From contig BBXU01002606.1 in the NCBI GenBank assembly GCA_001598975.1, forward strand, positions 1-20,340: 20,340 nucleotides of DNA, written 5' to 3'. The position numbers and the translations under genes are program-made. Source of the stretch: Parachlorella kessleri (lineage: Eukaryota > Chlorophyta > Trebouxiophyceae > Chlorellales > Chlorellaceae). How positions within the stretch are numbered: position 1 is the first letter of the stretch; the number at the start of each line of letters is the position of its first letter. The notes under the pieces are model-generated. The model saw nothing but the letters and a program-made list of their open reading frames with translations. It did not search any database and had not been told where the DNA came from. Below are positions 1-10,266 of the stretch, piece after piece.

Positions 1-90
1 CAGCTTGCTCTCGGCTTGCCAGTGGAAGTCAGCGTAGAGGACCTTCCTCCATGCTGTGCCACTTTGCTCCCTTGCGCCCTTGCCATGCAG

Positions 91-2049
91 GCAGTCGGCC
101 TGGGGGTGGGTCCTGTGGGCGTTGCAGGCACCAGCGCCGCCATAAAGTGGATAACAAAGGATGGCCTGGGTGCTGCGGGGCGGCTGTTTGTGGCTGGCAG
201 GCTGAGTACCGTGTTTGATGAGGATCCTAAGCGCTGGCGCCTCAATGCTGAGCTGGTCAACAGCTGTGGCTTGGCGCTGGAGATTGCCACACAGCTGTTC
301 CCTGGTGAGGCAGCGTCCAAGGAGGATGGGCAGTTGTGTTGCACACACAGACCGCAGCAGACCATGATGACCAGCCGTCCCCTTGCATCAGAATAACTGT
401 CCCTGTGCCCCTCCTTTGGAGGCATCTGCGCATCATTCCTCAGCAACTTGCAATTGCAAACTCGGCGGGTGTTCCTATTCACCTCTGCCCTCCAACCCCT
501 CGCAGGCAACTTTGTCTTGCTGGCGGGTGCTGGCACGCTGGCGCGGGCGCTGAGCAAAGGCATGGGGCGTCCTTGCTTTAGGGTCGTCCAAACCTATTTT
601 GCGGCAGCCAACAATGTGGGTGATGTGTCAGCCAAGGAGGAGGTCTGGGAAGTGGTCGGTCAGGTGCGTGTGTGGCCGGGGCGTGAGCTGGTGGGACCTT
701 GGTGCGGTCACAGGGACAGATTTCTTGAGGCTTCCATTGGCTTCTAACTACCTAGCTTAAGCAAGCTGTCATTCAAGGACCTCGTGTGTGTTACAAGGGG
801 TAAGCTAGATGCGCCGGGAGGTGGAATTGTTAGATGATGGCGCTTCCAAGGCGAGGGGGACTAGGCTACTTGCAGATGCACAGTGTGTGTGTTTATCAAG
901 GTGTGGCCTTGGTGTCTTGGCTGGTACTATGAAATACGTGCTAAGCTGTGTGTTCAAGCCCTTGCGGGTCACCATGTGGCTGGCAGGCTGGGTGACGGGC
1001 AACCTCAGCATATCGCCTAGCTTAGCCTCTGGCCAAGTTAACAACATCACGCTGGCTATGCTTTGCGCAGCTGCTGGGCCTGGCTGCCAGCGTGGCAACC
1101 CTCAAGGCGCTGGATCTCACCGGCCAGCCGGCGGACTTTGTTGTGCCGGTCTGGGCGGCGGTGCAGGGCACCCACATCGTATTGCGGTACAAGGCTTTAT
1201 CGACGCTGCGCTTCCCCTACCCTAACCAGCGGAGGTGAGGAGGCGTCAGTGCCATGCTTGGACGCCGGCTACTTGCTCACTCACAGCTGCTTCCTCTTCT
1301 GTGACTGCCTGCTGCCTGGCTGCCCGCTGTGTAATGTTGCTTCTTAGGTTCGTCATGACCAAGCGCGTCCTAGCCACTGCGTTGATCGTCCAGTTTGTTG
1401 CTATGTACTGCAAGGCTTGCATAGGGCTCAGTCACAAAATGAAGGCGACCACGTGGTCTGGTGCAGAGCTGCTGCTTTGGTGACAGTGTACGTGATGGAG
1501 GGCCGGGTTCCGGGGGTGGACGAAGTCAACCGCGGAGAGAACCCATTCATCCCGGCCTCCTCCTGCAACCCTCGGGCAGTCTTTGGCTGCACTGTCGAGG
1601 AAGCCTTACAAGGTTTCCTGGCCACCAGCCTAGACAGTAACGGCAATGGGTATTTCAGCGACAGTGGCCAGCACAGCAGTAGCCTGAATGGCACTGGGAA
1701 TGGTAGCAACGGCAGCAAGCCAGATGGGCAGCCCCAGGAAGCGCAGCGGCCGCTGCAGTCATTGATAGAGCTGTATCATGGGGAGCAGTTTTTATTGACG
1801 TGGCATCATAGCACAGCGTATGTACTGCTGTGGGAAGGGGCAGGCCCGAGAGACTACATGCGGGCGATGCTCCAGGCGGCTTGGCTGGAGCGCAGGGGGC
1901 ATGCCTCTGCCACGAAGGCGGAGCTCGGGGCGGGTCTCCGAGGCATGCAGACGCAGTGGCAAAGCTTTGAACGCTTGGCGGCGGAGCAGGGATGGAATTT
2001 GGACAAGGCGATTGTGCCGCTGCGAGGCACCTGCCTGAAGAGGCTCTGA
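91..2049 (+). CDS. RUS family protein (DUF647, ROOT UVB SENSITIVE), 5'-partial
   Basis: This is the 3' part of a DUF647/RUS gene; four exons are in the window: 91-304, 506-663, 1071-1234 and 1467-2049 (stop TGA). All phases agree, giving 372 residues. Family hallmarks seen are IKWITKDGLGAAGRLFVAGR, the stretch ending in FDEDPKRWR, FVLLAGAGTLARALSKGMGR, AAANNVGDVSAKEEVWEV, and later EGRVPGVDEVNRGENPF. The C-terminal domain (YHGEQFLLTWHHSTAYVLLW, then FERLAAEQGWNLDKAIVPLR) is complete. An Asn/Gly/Ser-rich linker of about 40 residues (about 1633-1755) separates the core from this C-terminal domain. Plant RUS1 and RUS2 act in early seedling development, UV-B response and vitamin B6-linked pathways, often in plastids; other members are poorly characterised. 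I cannot say which RUS paralogue this is. The start codon and any targeting peptide lie upstream of the window; bases 1-90 read as intron ending in an AG at 89-90. Confidence 0.88.
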
Positions 2050-2718
2050 CCGAGGAAACCACTGCAATTTTGACACTAGGTGTACGAGGTTGAAGTTGCC
2101 AGCGGTAGGGTCTCTGCCTAGCTGGGGTGCAAAGCTTTTTTGGGCCGTAGGAGGGAGCTGCTGTTACACAGCTTATGCACCTGTGCTGTGGCTAGCTAAC
2201 TGGGCAATTTATACAAACAAGTCTACGGCTGAGCCTAGGCGCTCCCGGCGTTGCCGTGTGACTCCAGTCATGCGCCCCGCGTCCACCTTAGCCTGTGGGG
2301 GTACAGTCATCCCAAAATAGGAGTTCCGTGTGCACTTCCGCGGTGCACGATGCACACTCATGTGTCTGTGACGGTCACCTGCCAGTTTTAGTTGGGGTCC
2401 AAGTCGCCTCTGTGACGATAAAGACAGCCAAGGAGAGCAGGAAGCTTCTTCACTGTACCTCCTTCAAGGCAATGGGACCCAATATTTTTTCCACCATGGC
2501 CGCAACAAAAACGCATGCCAAAACCATGGCCAAAACGACTGCCTGCTGATGTGACTAATGCCATGCGCCGGCGCCCGGCAAATTGCAGGCACCACCGTGC
2601 CAGCAACCCATGCCCGCACTGATTACGCCATGTCAAGCTCGTCTCTGATGTATAAGAGCTAGTTCTGTTCGGGCTTGCTCACGTCTGATACCTGCCGACT
2701 GATACCAAGGTTGTCAGG
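2050..2718. other. Intergenic region between the RUS and dioxygenase genes
   Basis: This stretch should hold the RUS 3' UTR and the dioxygenase promoter and 5' UTR. I see no conserved protein segment on either strand and no TGTAA poly(A) signal on the + strand; a TGTAT variant lies near 2649. No clear TATA box is visible near the downstream start. Confidence 0.5.
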
Positions 2719-5616
2719 ATGGTCCGCCAAATCGTGGAGGTTTCGCTGGACGACTTCGATACTCGCAGGGATGAAATTGCCCAGCAGCTCTTCAGTGCTG
2801 CAAAAGATGTTGGTTTCTTCTATATCTCAGGTGGGTTGGGTGCTGCCCTGCCGTCAATGGAGGCTGACACGTTTCTCAGCTACGGTGCACAACACCTGGA
2901 CAGGGCGCTGGGCAACACTATTGGGCTGACTGTTGACCAGCACCTGGTTTGTGAGCTGGCTTGCAGGGCATGGTATCGCGCAGGAGGAGATCGACGCCGC
3001 CTTTGCTGCGGGGCGTGCCTTCTTTGGGCTGCCCAAGGCTGCCAAGGAGCGCTACCCCTTCAACCCCGAGACCTACCTAGGCTGGAGGGGACCCGACGAG
3101 CTAGAGACTGTCACAGGTGCGGCAGAGGACTAAGGAAATGCACAGGGTATCACTAATGCAAGTGCTCAGCCAGTTGCACTTGATTTGGGGGGACCTGACG
3201 AGCAGATGCATGTGTACTCCCAGGTGGAACTCAAACGCAAGATAGCTCCCTTGATTGCTCAGCTTTCAGAGCTAGGAAGGTGCACCACCAGCATCAAACG
3301 GCAGAGTTCAGCCCTTTGGGACCCCACATTAAAGTAATGCTGTGTATGGGCGGACAGAGCTTGCCACCTTGCAGAGAAGAAGACATTGCATTGCGGGCAG
3401 GTCCTTTGCACTGCACACCTGATCTCCGTGCGGTGCTGCAGGGAATCGCCTTTGGGAATGGCTAAGCCTTGGGAGGCGTGGGTACCCCACCTATGACGCA
3501 AAGACAAAGTCTTTTGTGGGTGGAGGGTGGCCCGATAAGTTGGGTAAGTCGATGCATGTGAAGTCGCTGCTGCATCTGTCAAGGATCAAGGACCTGACAG
3601 GCAGGTTGGGTTGGTGCGTGTTTGTGTACCGTTGCGACCCCTATGCATGCAAACACTGAGCAGCCGTATAGGGCAACAAATCGTCCCTGCTTACCAGGCC
3701 AGCTTCTTATCCAGCACCGCCCAGCCTCCTAATGAGCTGCCTTGCTGCTGACCCTGCTGCCGCTGCCAGGGCCGCATTTCCAAGAGACTGCCCTATCATT
3801 CCAGGCCAAGGTGCACGACATTGCGGTCAAGATTCTCAAGAGCCTCTTCAGGGGCCTGGGGCGGGATGAGTCCGTCATTGATGATGTGAGCCCCTTGTGG
3901 CAGTCCAGGCTATGCGCATATTGAAGCACCCTGTCTTGTGCCGGAGGGAGCTACGTGGCCACACGCACTGGCCTACTCGCTTTCAGGCACCCGCCTCATG
4001 ACAGCTAGTGGTTGTAGGCAACTGCACGCCTGACCACCTCCTTCAGTGCCCTCTCGCCTTGCCTGCAGGCCTTTGAGCTGGAACACCCCGACCACGCGTC
4101 CTTCCTTGCGTGGAACCACTACCCAGGCCTGAGCGAGGCCGAGATAGGGGCTCTGCGGACCGACAGCGACAAGCTGCCACCAAGGCTACATGCGCATGCC
4201 GACGTGTGAGCTGTGCCTGCTTAGCCATGGCCTGGACGACCGGCCAAAAGCTGAGCACAGTTCCCTGTGCATGCATGGGCTGACCCTCCTCTTTCCAAAA
4301 GTACGCAATGTGGGGTTCAACAAATTACCCAAGCACTTGGCAGTCCACCAGGGCGCCCCCCCACCTGCTCCTTCCCCTCCGTGCGTGTGTGCAGGGATGT
4401 GCTGACCCTCCTCTTCCAGCGTGTGGGCGACGTGGGGCTGGAGATTGCCCCTGGCAACGAGGTGGAGGACTTGTCCCTGGTGGAGGAGGTGGGCAACCCC
4501 TGGACCGGCGTGCCTGTGGCGCGCGAGTGGACGCCCCTGGATCCCAGGTGACGCAACAGCAGGCCCTACTGAAGGGTGCCCATGCCACTTGCTGCCTAGT
4601 CGTGGTGCGCGCCATGGTCGGGGGCGGCCTACCCAAGTTGGCATGCACCTCCATCCAGCTTAGCATCAAACCCTGGGCGCCTGCAGTGGTTCCTTTTTGG
4701 TGTAAAAGTTACATGCGGCAAACACACGCCCTGCCCTGATGTAGCAGGCCTGGCTGCCTGACTGTGAACATCGGTGACGGCCTTACCCGCTGGACGGATG
4801 GCATATTCAAGTCCACCTACCACCGAGTGCGCGCTCCCAAGGCTGGAGACCCCACAGTAAGCACTGGCGGCCTCATGCATCCTGCCCCATTCTTTTGGGT
4901 GCCTGCCTGCCTGACTTGTTGAGATGGGAACCGACTTGTGAATGCCTGTAATGTGCCCACGAGTAGCAAGATGCCTAACCGCACTGTGCTCTTTGCCTGG
5001 CCATCAGCGGCCCTGTAGCTGTTGCAGGGCCGGGCTCTGAAGTAATGGCAGCACATCTTGAACCCACTTACAGTGCCGGCTTTCACGATGCAAGGGGAAG
5101 AGGGTAGAAAGCGCCTTGCACCTCTCGAACCCCTGATACCCTCCTTCGGGCCAGATGCTTGCCCAGGCGTGATGTCTCACTGGCTCCTGCAGGGTCCACG
5201 CTACTCCATCCCTTACTTTGTAATTCCCAAGCTGAACTATGCAATCCAAGGGCCCAGCCAGCGCTGGGGTCCCGTCACCGGATTCGACCTGCTGGCAAAG
5301 ACAGGTCAGCCCTGCATGCGTTGTGTTTGTAAGGTCAGGCCTTCATGAATGCAAGGCCACCTGTGAAACGTACACCACAGCAGAGCGTTCTGCTCTGGCG
5401 CCTGCCCAGGGCCATGTGGACCTTGAGATACCTAGCTGCCAGGTGAAATCTGTTCTTGCAAGCACCCTTACATGCTGGCCTTGTTGTTTCAGTACAGGCC
5501 ATGCGTACGTCTCACTGAAGAACAACCCGGACAAGACATGGCAGCGGGCAGCCTACACTGATGAGATAGCCGAGCTTACCACTGAGCACATCGTGGCGGG
5601 AGGCAACACTGCCTAA
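2719..5616 (+). CDS. 2-oxoglutarate/Fe(II)-dependent dioxygenase, isopenicillin N synthase-like
   Basis: A complete gene of nine exons: 2719-2830, 2967-3116, 3442-3543, 3770-3885, 4069-4205, 4395-4547, 4748-4856, 5193-5304 and 5498-5616. All phases agree, giving 369 residues, normal for the family. The N-terminal DIOX_N domain shows VGFFYISGHGI near residue 30. In the C-terminal double-stranded beta-helix, the iron ligands are the HAD motif (His203, Asp205) and His282 (in STYHRV). RYS at 296-298 is the RxS motif that holds 2-oxoglutarate. The enzyme should oxidise a small molecule using O2 and 2-oxoglutarate; the substrate cannot be inferred. No signal or transit peptide is obvious, so it is probably cytosolic. 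The weak point is the third exon: another frame there, GIAFGN near 3442-3459 and GTQTQ near 3226-3240, also looks family-like, so a frameshift or missed exon is possible. Start chosen as the ATG opening the conserved N-terminal strand. Confidence 0.87.
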
Positions 5617-6659
5617 GAGTTGTTTGTTGGTGGCAGACAGTGCGGACTGGTTGTCTCATAGGATGGGTGAGCTCTGGCTGCTGCTATCTCAAGCGTCTGA
5701 GTCTAAGGACAGTGGATGCATGAATCTAGCATATATGCAAGCACACCATACATGAAGTCAATGCTGTCCTTCGTCCTAATACTTCTCACTGTCGAAAGCG
5801 CTGGTTAGTTTGCTCTCCCTGTGTGCTAGCTATCTGCTGTGGTGATTTGGTCACCGCTAGTCGCGCTCTTCAACTTATGCCCTGCCGTGTGCAACCCTCC
5901 ACTCAGTTGTCGGCATATATGGCCTCTTGGTTCGCTCTGCTTGTGCGCTGCCTCCGTTGTGTTGTGTTTGCTTTTGGTGGCTTTCCTAGTCGTCCTGCTC
6001 TTCCTTCCATGGTGCGTTGAGCTTGTGTTCACTTGAGCAGTAACATACATACTGTTTTTTTCCGATGTGATATATGTTTTACAGAGGCAAGGTTCTGTGT
6101 TTTCACCCTGCCCTCTCTGTTTGCACAGGCAGGCACGACGTGAAGTGCATGTGGGTGGCAACTCCAGCTAGCTGTCAGAGATGTAGCGATGCACAAGCTT
6201 GATAGCAGCGGCATCCAGCTGTCACCATCAGCTAGTCAGGAGTCCACAGCTAACGAGTCCACAGCTACAGTCCCTAAACCTCTGCTCGCCCCTGACAGTA
6301 TAAGCGCAAGACAATGCAAATTGACTGTCCAAGTTCCGCCAGTTGAAAGTTACTCACCCTTCTTACTCCCATGTTCGGTTTCCAACACGAAGCTTTGCAA
6401 AGTTGGAACAAGTGTTGGAGTATGTGGTGATGAAGGTATAAGACTGGCTATCAAGTGATCGCAGTGAGTGATCGTTGAAGGAATTCTTGTCATTGGCATG
6501 GCCGTGCTGAGCCATGCTGAGCTGCCATGCTGGACATCAAGGGCACTGAGATTTGCGTTGCGACCAGGAAAGGGGGCTGCGTTCAGATCGTTCAGCCAGT
6601 GCTTGGGCAGCTACCTGGGGTGTGACCTTGACCCTGGCTTGAGGCTGAGGAGCGCTACC
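5617..6659. other. Intergenic region between the dioxygenase and CBS-DCC genes
   Basis: It should hold the dioxygenase 3' UTR and the promoter of the CBS-DCC gene. Short open frames occur (for example 6189-6458) but none shows a domain or splice support. No TGTAA is seen on the + strand. The sequence is less GC-rich than the flanking exons and has T-rich runs around 6053-6061. A 15-base direct repeat sits at 6240-6267. Part of 6498-6659 could be coding if the upstream in-frame ATG at 6498 is used. Confidence 0.45.
6240..6267. repeat. Short direct repeat, 13-base unit twice
   Basis: GAGTCCACAGCTA occurs at 6240-6252 and again at 6255-6267, a 15-base period. It lies about 400 bases upstream of the CBS-DCC start, so it may be promoter sequence; no function can be assigned. 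Confidence 0.7.
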
Positions 6660-9387
6660 ATGACGTCCGTTCTGGCTGCCGGCGCCTGTTCAAGGGCTAC
6701 TATGCAACCACACACCAGCCGGCACCAGCCCCGGCCAATAACCATGGTTCCCAGGCTGGCACTTGTTCGGCCTCTGGGGCTGCGAAAAACACTCCCCCCT
6801 TGCCAAGGCAAGACGCTGAATACCGAATACAACGTGGACCCTTCGGCCTATGACGCGGACAAGGACCTGATTCTTGAGGAGCTGGACATGGCTGACCCCA
6901 ACGCCGTGGTGGGCGACATTATGACAGCCAAGAACCTGCGGTCTACGCAGCCAGGCTCCTCGCTGCGCAGTGCCGACAGCAAGCTGGACAAGGTCACCGG
7001 CTTGCCAGTGGTGGACGAGAACGACGTGGTGGTGGGCGTGATTAGCAAGAAGGTGCGGCAAGTCCCGGCGGGGTGGGCGCTGCTAGGATGGTGCTCTTAG
7101 TGTAGCTACCATTTGGGGAGCTACAGTGATCAGCGGTAGTCCATAGTGGGTGGAAATCAGTCTGGCGGGGGGCTCTGCTGCACGTCAGGTCGAGTGGCGG
7201 TGGAGGTGTGAGGCGAGACCTTTCTCAACTCAACAGCACTGCTGCCGGTGAGGATTGGGAGAGCCGGCCCGTCATACCTGCAGTAGACTCACCGGCCCAC
7301 CTGGATGCATCTTCCTGTGGCCTTGCAGGACATGAACCGGCTGCGCAAGCAGGGTGTCTCCTTCGACTTGCCCGTCTCTCAGTTCATGTCGACACCCCCT
7401 TTGGTGGTGACAAATGAGAGTCGGGTGGGGGAGGCCGCAGCTATCATGCTCGAAAAGAAGATACACCGGCTGTGTGTCGTGGATGAAGAGGGCAAGCTTC
7501 TGGGGTGAGCCACAGGCCACTGCACTCGCTCGCGCTGGGCGTGTCTTGAGGCCTGGCACAGGGCAGCTGTAGGTGTCGACAGGGCTGGCAGGCTGTTAGC
7601 TGGAACTGCTGCTTGGATGGATAGATCATCACCAATCTGCAAGCCTGTGTGCGGTCATGTAGTTGCTGGTTTCGAGCTGTGAGGTTTGATGTGCAGTCAC
7701 GGACTTCATGAGGGTCCCAATTACAAGAACCGCAAGGGTACACCTGGCATGCAGGGTAGTCAGCCGCACCGACATCTTCAACCCCTTGGTCCAGTCACGG
7801 GTTAACACCTACGATGCCCTGAGCTTCCTAGGAGCCGACGGCGGCTCGCAGCTGCAGGCAGCCATACAGAAGTCGATCGACCTCGACATCGAGGAGCGGC
7901 AAGAAGAGCAGGAACACTGGCGAGTTTGCCGGAGCTGGTTGCAGCTAGGGAGCGTGTGCCGTAGGGGAGGGGCCTCCGGACTTTCCCTCGGGAGGGTTGT
8001 TGGCTTCCGTGAATAACATTGGGGGAGAGAGGGACACTGATATTTCGCAGGTGGCCTGTGCGCCGGGGCCATGTGCAGTCTGACATGGGATATATGTATC
8101 GTTTTCCTCCGGCCATGCCCCACCTTCATTTTTTTCTTTAAAACCAACTGTATTATATTATATTCATTATATTACTTCATTATATATTACATAACATTTT
8201 ATGTTTTATTTACCCATTTTATTTTCATGTTTCATGTATGCAGGGAGGTTAAGTACTTGTATGACGGAGACTGCTCCATGTGCATGGCGCTGGTGGCTAT
8301 GCTCAAGCGGCAGGACGATGGGCGGGGCCTCATAAGCTTTGTTAACATAGCCTCCATGGCGTACAACCCCCGGGAGAATGAAGGTGAGCCGGGGGCCTCC
8401 TATGGAAGGCACTTGCAACGGGTGTGACTGGGCTAGGTGTAGGCGGCAGCTTCCCAGTGTGGGATGACACACTGCCCAGCTGCAGCACGGCATGGAAGCA
8501 TGACTTTCGTGGAATACTGTTGTAGGCTTTAATACACCGAAGGTAGCAAGCTTGGCATACTTACAGGCCCGTGAGCGCCATTCGTCCAGCAGCGGCTCGA
8601 CCCTGCTGCAGCCACCCTGATTCTCTATGCTTAGAACCAGGCCGACGGCTCTGAACAAGTTGCGCTGGCTGCAGGCATTGAGTACGAAGAGGCGATGGAG
8701 ACGATACATGCCATCCAGCGGGACGGCACCATCCTGACCGGCACCGACGCCCTCAAAGCGCTGTACGACACCGTGGGCCTGGGCTGGGCGGCACGGCTGG
8801 GCAGCCTACCCATCCTGGGGGAGGTGGGTGGCGGGAGTGCCAAAATGTATACCTGATTATCCAGATGCTTTCGCAGTGTCTGGGCAGGGCTGGAAGGGGT
8901 GGGAAGGCGGAGCAGCCTGCATGCTAGCCTCTGTGAAAGAGTGGGCTATTGTTGGCGCAGCCCGGTGCGCTGTTATACTAGGCTAGACTATTTATGCTGT
9001 TATTGATAGGGGAGGGAGGTGATGCTCACAATTATGCGCTTCAGGCTTGGCTGTATGTATCAGCCAGCCTGGAATGCCACCTTTCCCCGTCCCTCAGCCC
9101 TGGACTTGTGCCCGTGGGACAGTTTCCCTCTCATCCCTGGCATCCCTCACACCTGGCATAGCTCATTTGCGGCCCTGCAGCCTGGCCAATAGGTCGTCCC
9201 ATTGACTGCTGCTGTCTGTGACCACCTGCTGCAGCTGGTGGACGCCCTCTACAACCTGCTGTCCAAGCTGCGGCTGCCGATGGGCAAGGGGCTGGACACC
9301 ATCCTGGCCCTGCGGCGCATGAAGCTGACGAGCGAGGGGGTGGAGCACTGTGTGGACGACGAGGAGGAGTGCCAGGCAGAGTGGTAG
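6660..9387 (+). CDS. CBS-pair plus DCC (DUF393) thiol-disulfide oxidoreductase-like fusion, probably organellar
   Basis: Six exons: 6660-7052, 7329-7504, 7755-about 7937, 8244-8383, 8675-8823 and 9235-9387 (stop TAG), about 397 residues. Residues 1-50 are basic, Ser/Thr/Ala-rich and acid-free, like a plastid or mitochondrial transit peptide. Residues about 84-135 (VGDIMTAKNL, then GLPVVDENDVVVGVISKKD) and 146-200 (VSQFMSTPPLVV, then LCVVDEEGKLLGVVSRTDIF) form a CBS pair; such modules bind adenine nucleotides. A charged helix follows, then the DCC domain: YLYDGDCSMC at about 255-264 with its CxxC, then MAYNPREN, GIEYEEAMETIHAIQRDGTI and a C-terminus ending EEECQAEW. The donor closing exon 3 is uncertain: GTTGCA at 7938 or GTGCCG at 7956 both fit phase 2. 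An in-frame upstream ATG at 6498 is an alternative start. Two separate genes are possible, but the DCC exon opens at an acceptor with no convincing start codon before it. Confidence 0.8.
8126..8240. repeat. Extremely AT-rich tract inside an intron
   Basis: By count, 8131-8240 has 19 G/C in 110 bases, and 8151-8210 only 6 in 60, in an otherwise GC-rich region. It is made of TTATA, CATTATA and TTTTAT-like words without an exact period. It ends directly at the acceptor (AG at 8242-8243) of the first DCC exon, so it replaces the usual polypyrimidine region. Candidate origins are an organellar DNA insert or a simple-sequence expansion. Confidence 0.85.
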
Positions 9388-10181
9388 GGGCGGCCCTGCT
9401 GTAGCTGCCCCGGTGGCGGTTTCGGTGGTGGAGGAGCTCTTGCCAGCAAGGCAGTGGAGCAGGGGGCCGGGCCGTGTGTATTACCTGGCTGTGATGCCGG
9501 GGGCTTGGCCGTCCGGCGAGCTTGGTAGAACTGTGGGGCGCTGCTTGGAGCTGTTTTTGTACTGGGCCAGGGTGGGTGTTGGGTGCAGCACCCTCCACCA
9601 GTTGGTGCGATGGAGGGTGCAACCTTTTGCTGGGGCAAGTTGCTGTGTTTTATAGCAGGGGCAGGAGAAGCCAGGCAAGTGCCTAGCACCAAACTCTAGT
9701 ATTGGAACGCGCAGGGTCTGAAGTTAGTGTAGGTGTATCTGCTGGTGACTGGTCCGCTCCGCCTGTAGCCGCGCTAGGATGGGCGAGGCCATTAACTGCA
9801 AGTAAGCTGACAAGAAGTTCTGGAAGCTTATGAGCGTTGCATCAGGTGCTGTGTCCCTGCGCATGCGTTTGGGCACTGATGCCCAACCACAGTTGGGTGT
9901 GGCCTCCACCCTGCAGGTTGGCTCAGCCTGCTCTCGACCCTGCAATTGATGTCGTTTCTTTGCTATCAGAAGGCCAGGCAGCATGTTTGCCTTTCTGATA
10001 TTGCTGATTTGCCCTGTGGGCTGTGCAAACCTTTCATTGATGTTGGCTTTAGAGGGGTTGTATTGGTTTCATTGCGTGCTCAGAGAGAACAACTGTTGCG
10101 CTCTATATGAGCTTGCATGGTTCTCGAACCCCTGTGGCTTTTGCTGGCAGCGAGCCCGACCTCATGTGCGTAACATTGTAA
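9388..10181 (+). other. Probable 3' UTR of the CBS-DCC gene
   Basis: The stretch from the TAG stop to the first downstream TGTAA, about 790 bases, is a plausible long chlorophyte 3' UTR. No conserved protein segment is visible on either strand; the short open frames here (such as 9983-10198) lack recognisable domains. Confidence 0.5.
10177..10181 (+). terminator. Putative poly(A) signal TGTAA for the CBS-DCC gene
   Basis: TGTAA is the predominant chlorophyte polyadenylation signal, usually 10-20 bases before the cleavage site. This is the first one on the + strand after the stop at 9387. Confidence 0.55.
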
Positions 10182-10245
10182 GTCTCAGCCTGGTATGACG
10201 GGGTGAGGTCAAACAAAGGTTCCAGTCAATGTGATATTCGTTTGA

Positions 10246-10263
10246 CCCCCCCCCCCCCCCCCC
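10246..10263. repeat. Homopolymer run of 18 C
   Basis: Eighteen uninterrupted C on the + strand, and so G on the - strand. Its exact length may be affected by sequencing or assembly error. Confidence 0.9.
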
Positions 10264-10266
10264 ACG

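Noticed and set aside
4186..4669. Several overlapping - strand open frames in the dioxygenase gene
   Set aside because: High-GC shadows of exons 5 and 6; no domains, and the sense strand carries the HAD metal site.
6189..6458. 89-codon open frame on the + strand upstream of the CBS-DCC gene
   Set aside because: Ser/Thr-rich without a domain, in a lower-GC intergenic stretch with a direct repeat inside; nothing supports translation.
8227..8244. ATG at 8227 as a separate start for a stand-alone DCC gene
   Set aside because: It would translate through the acceptor-like TGCAG (8239-8243) from inside the AT-rich tract, and no promoter or favourable start context is seen. Kept only as an alternative to the fusion.
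8206..8709. A 167-codon - strand open frame
   Set aside because: Antisense to the DCC exons and crossing two clear introns; no domain seen.
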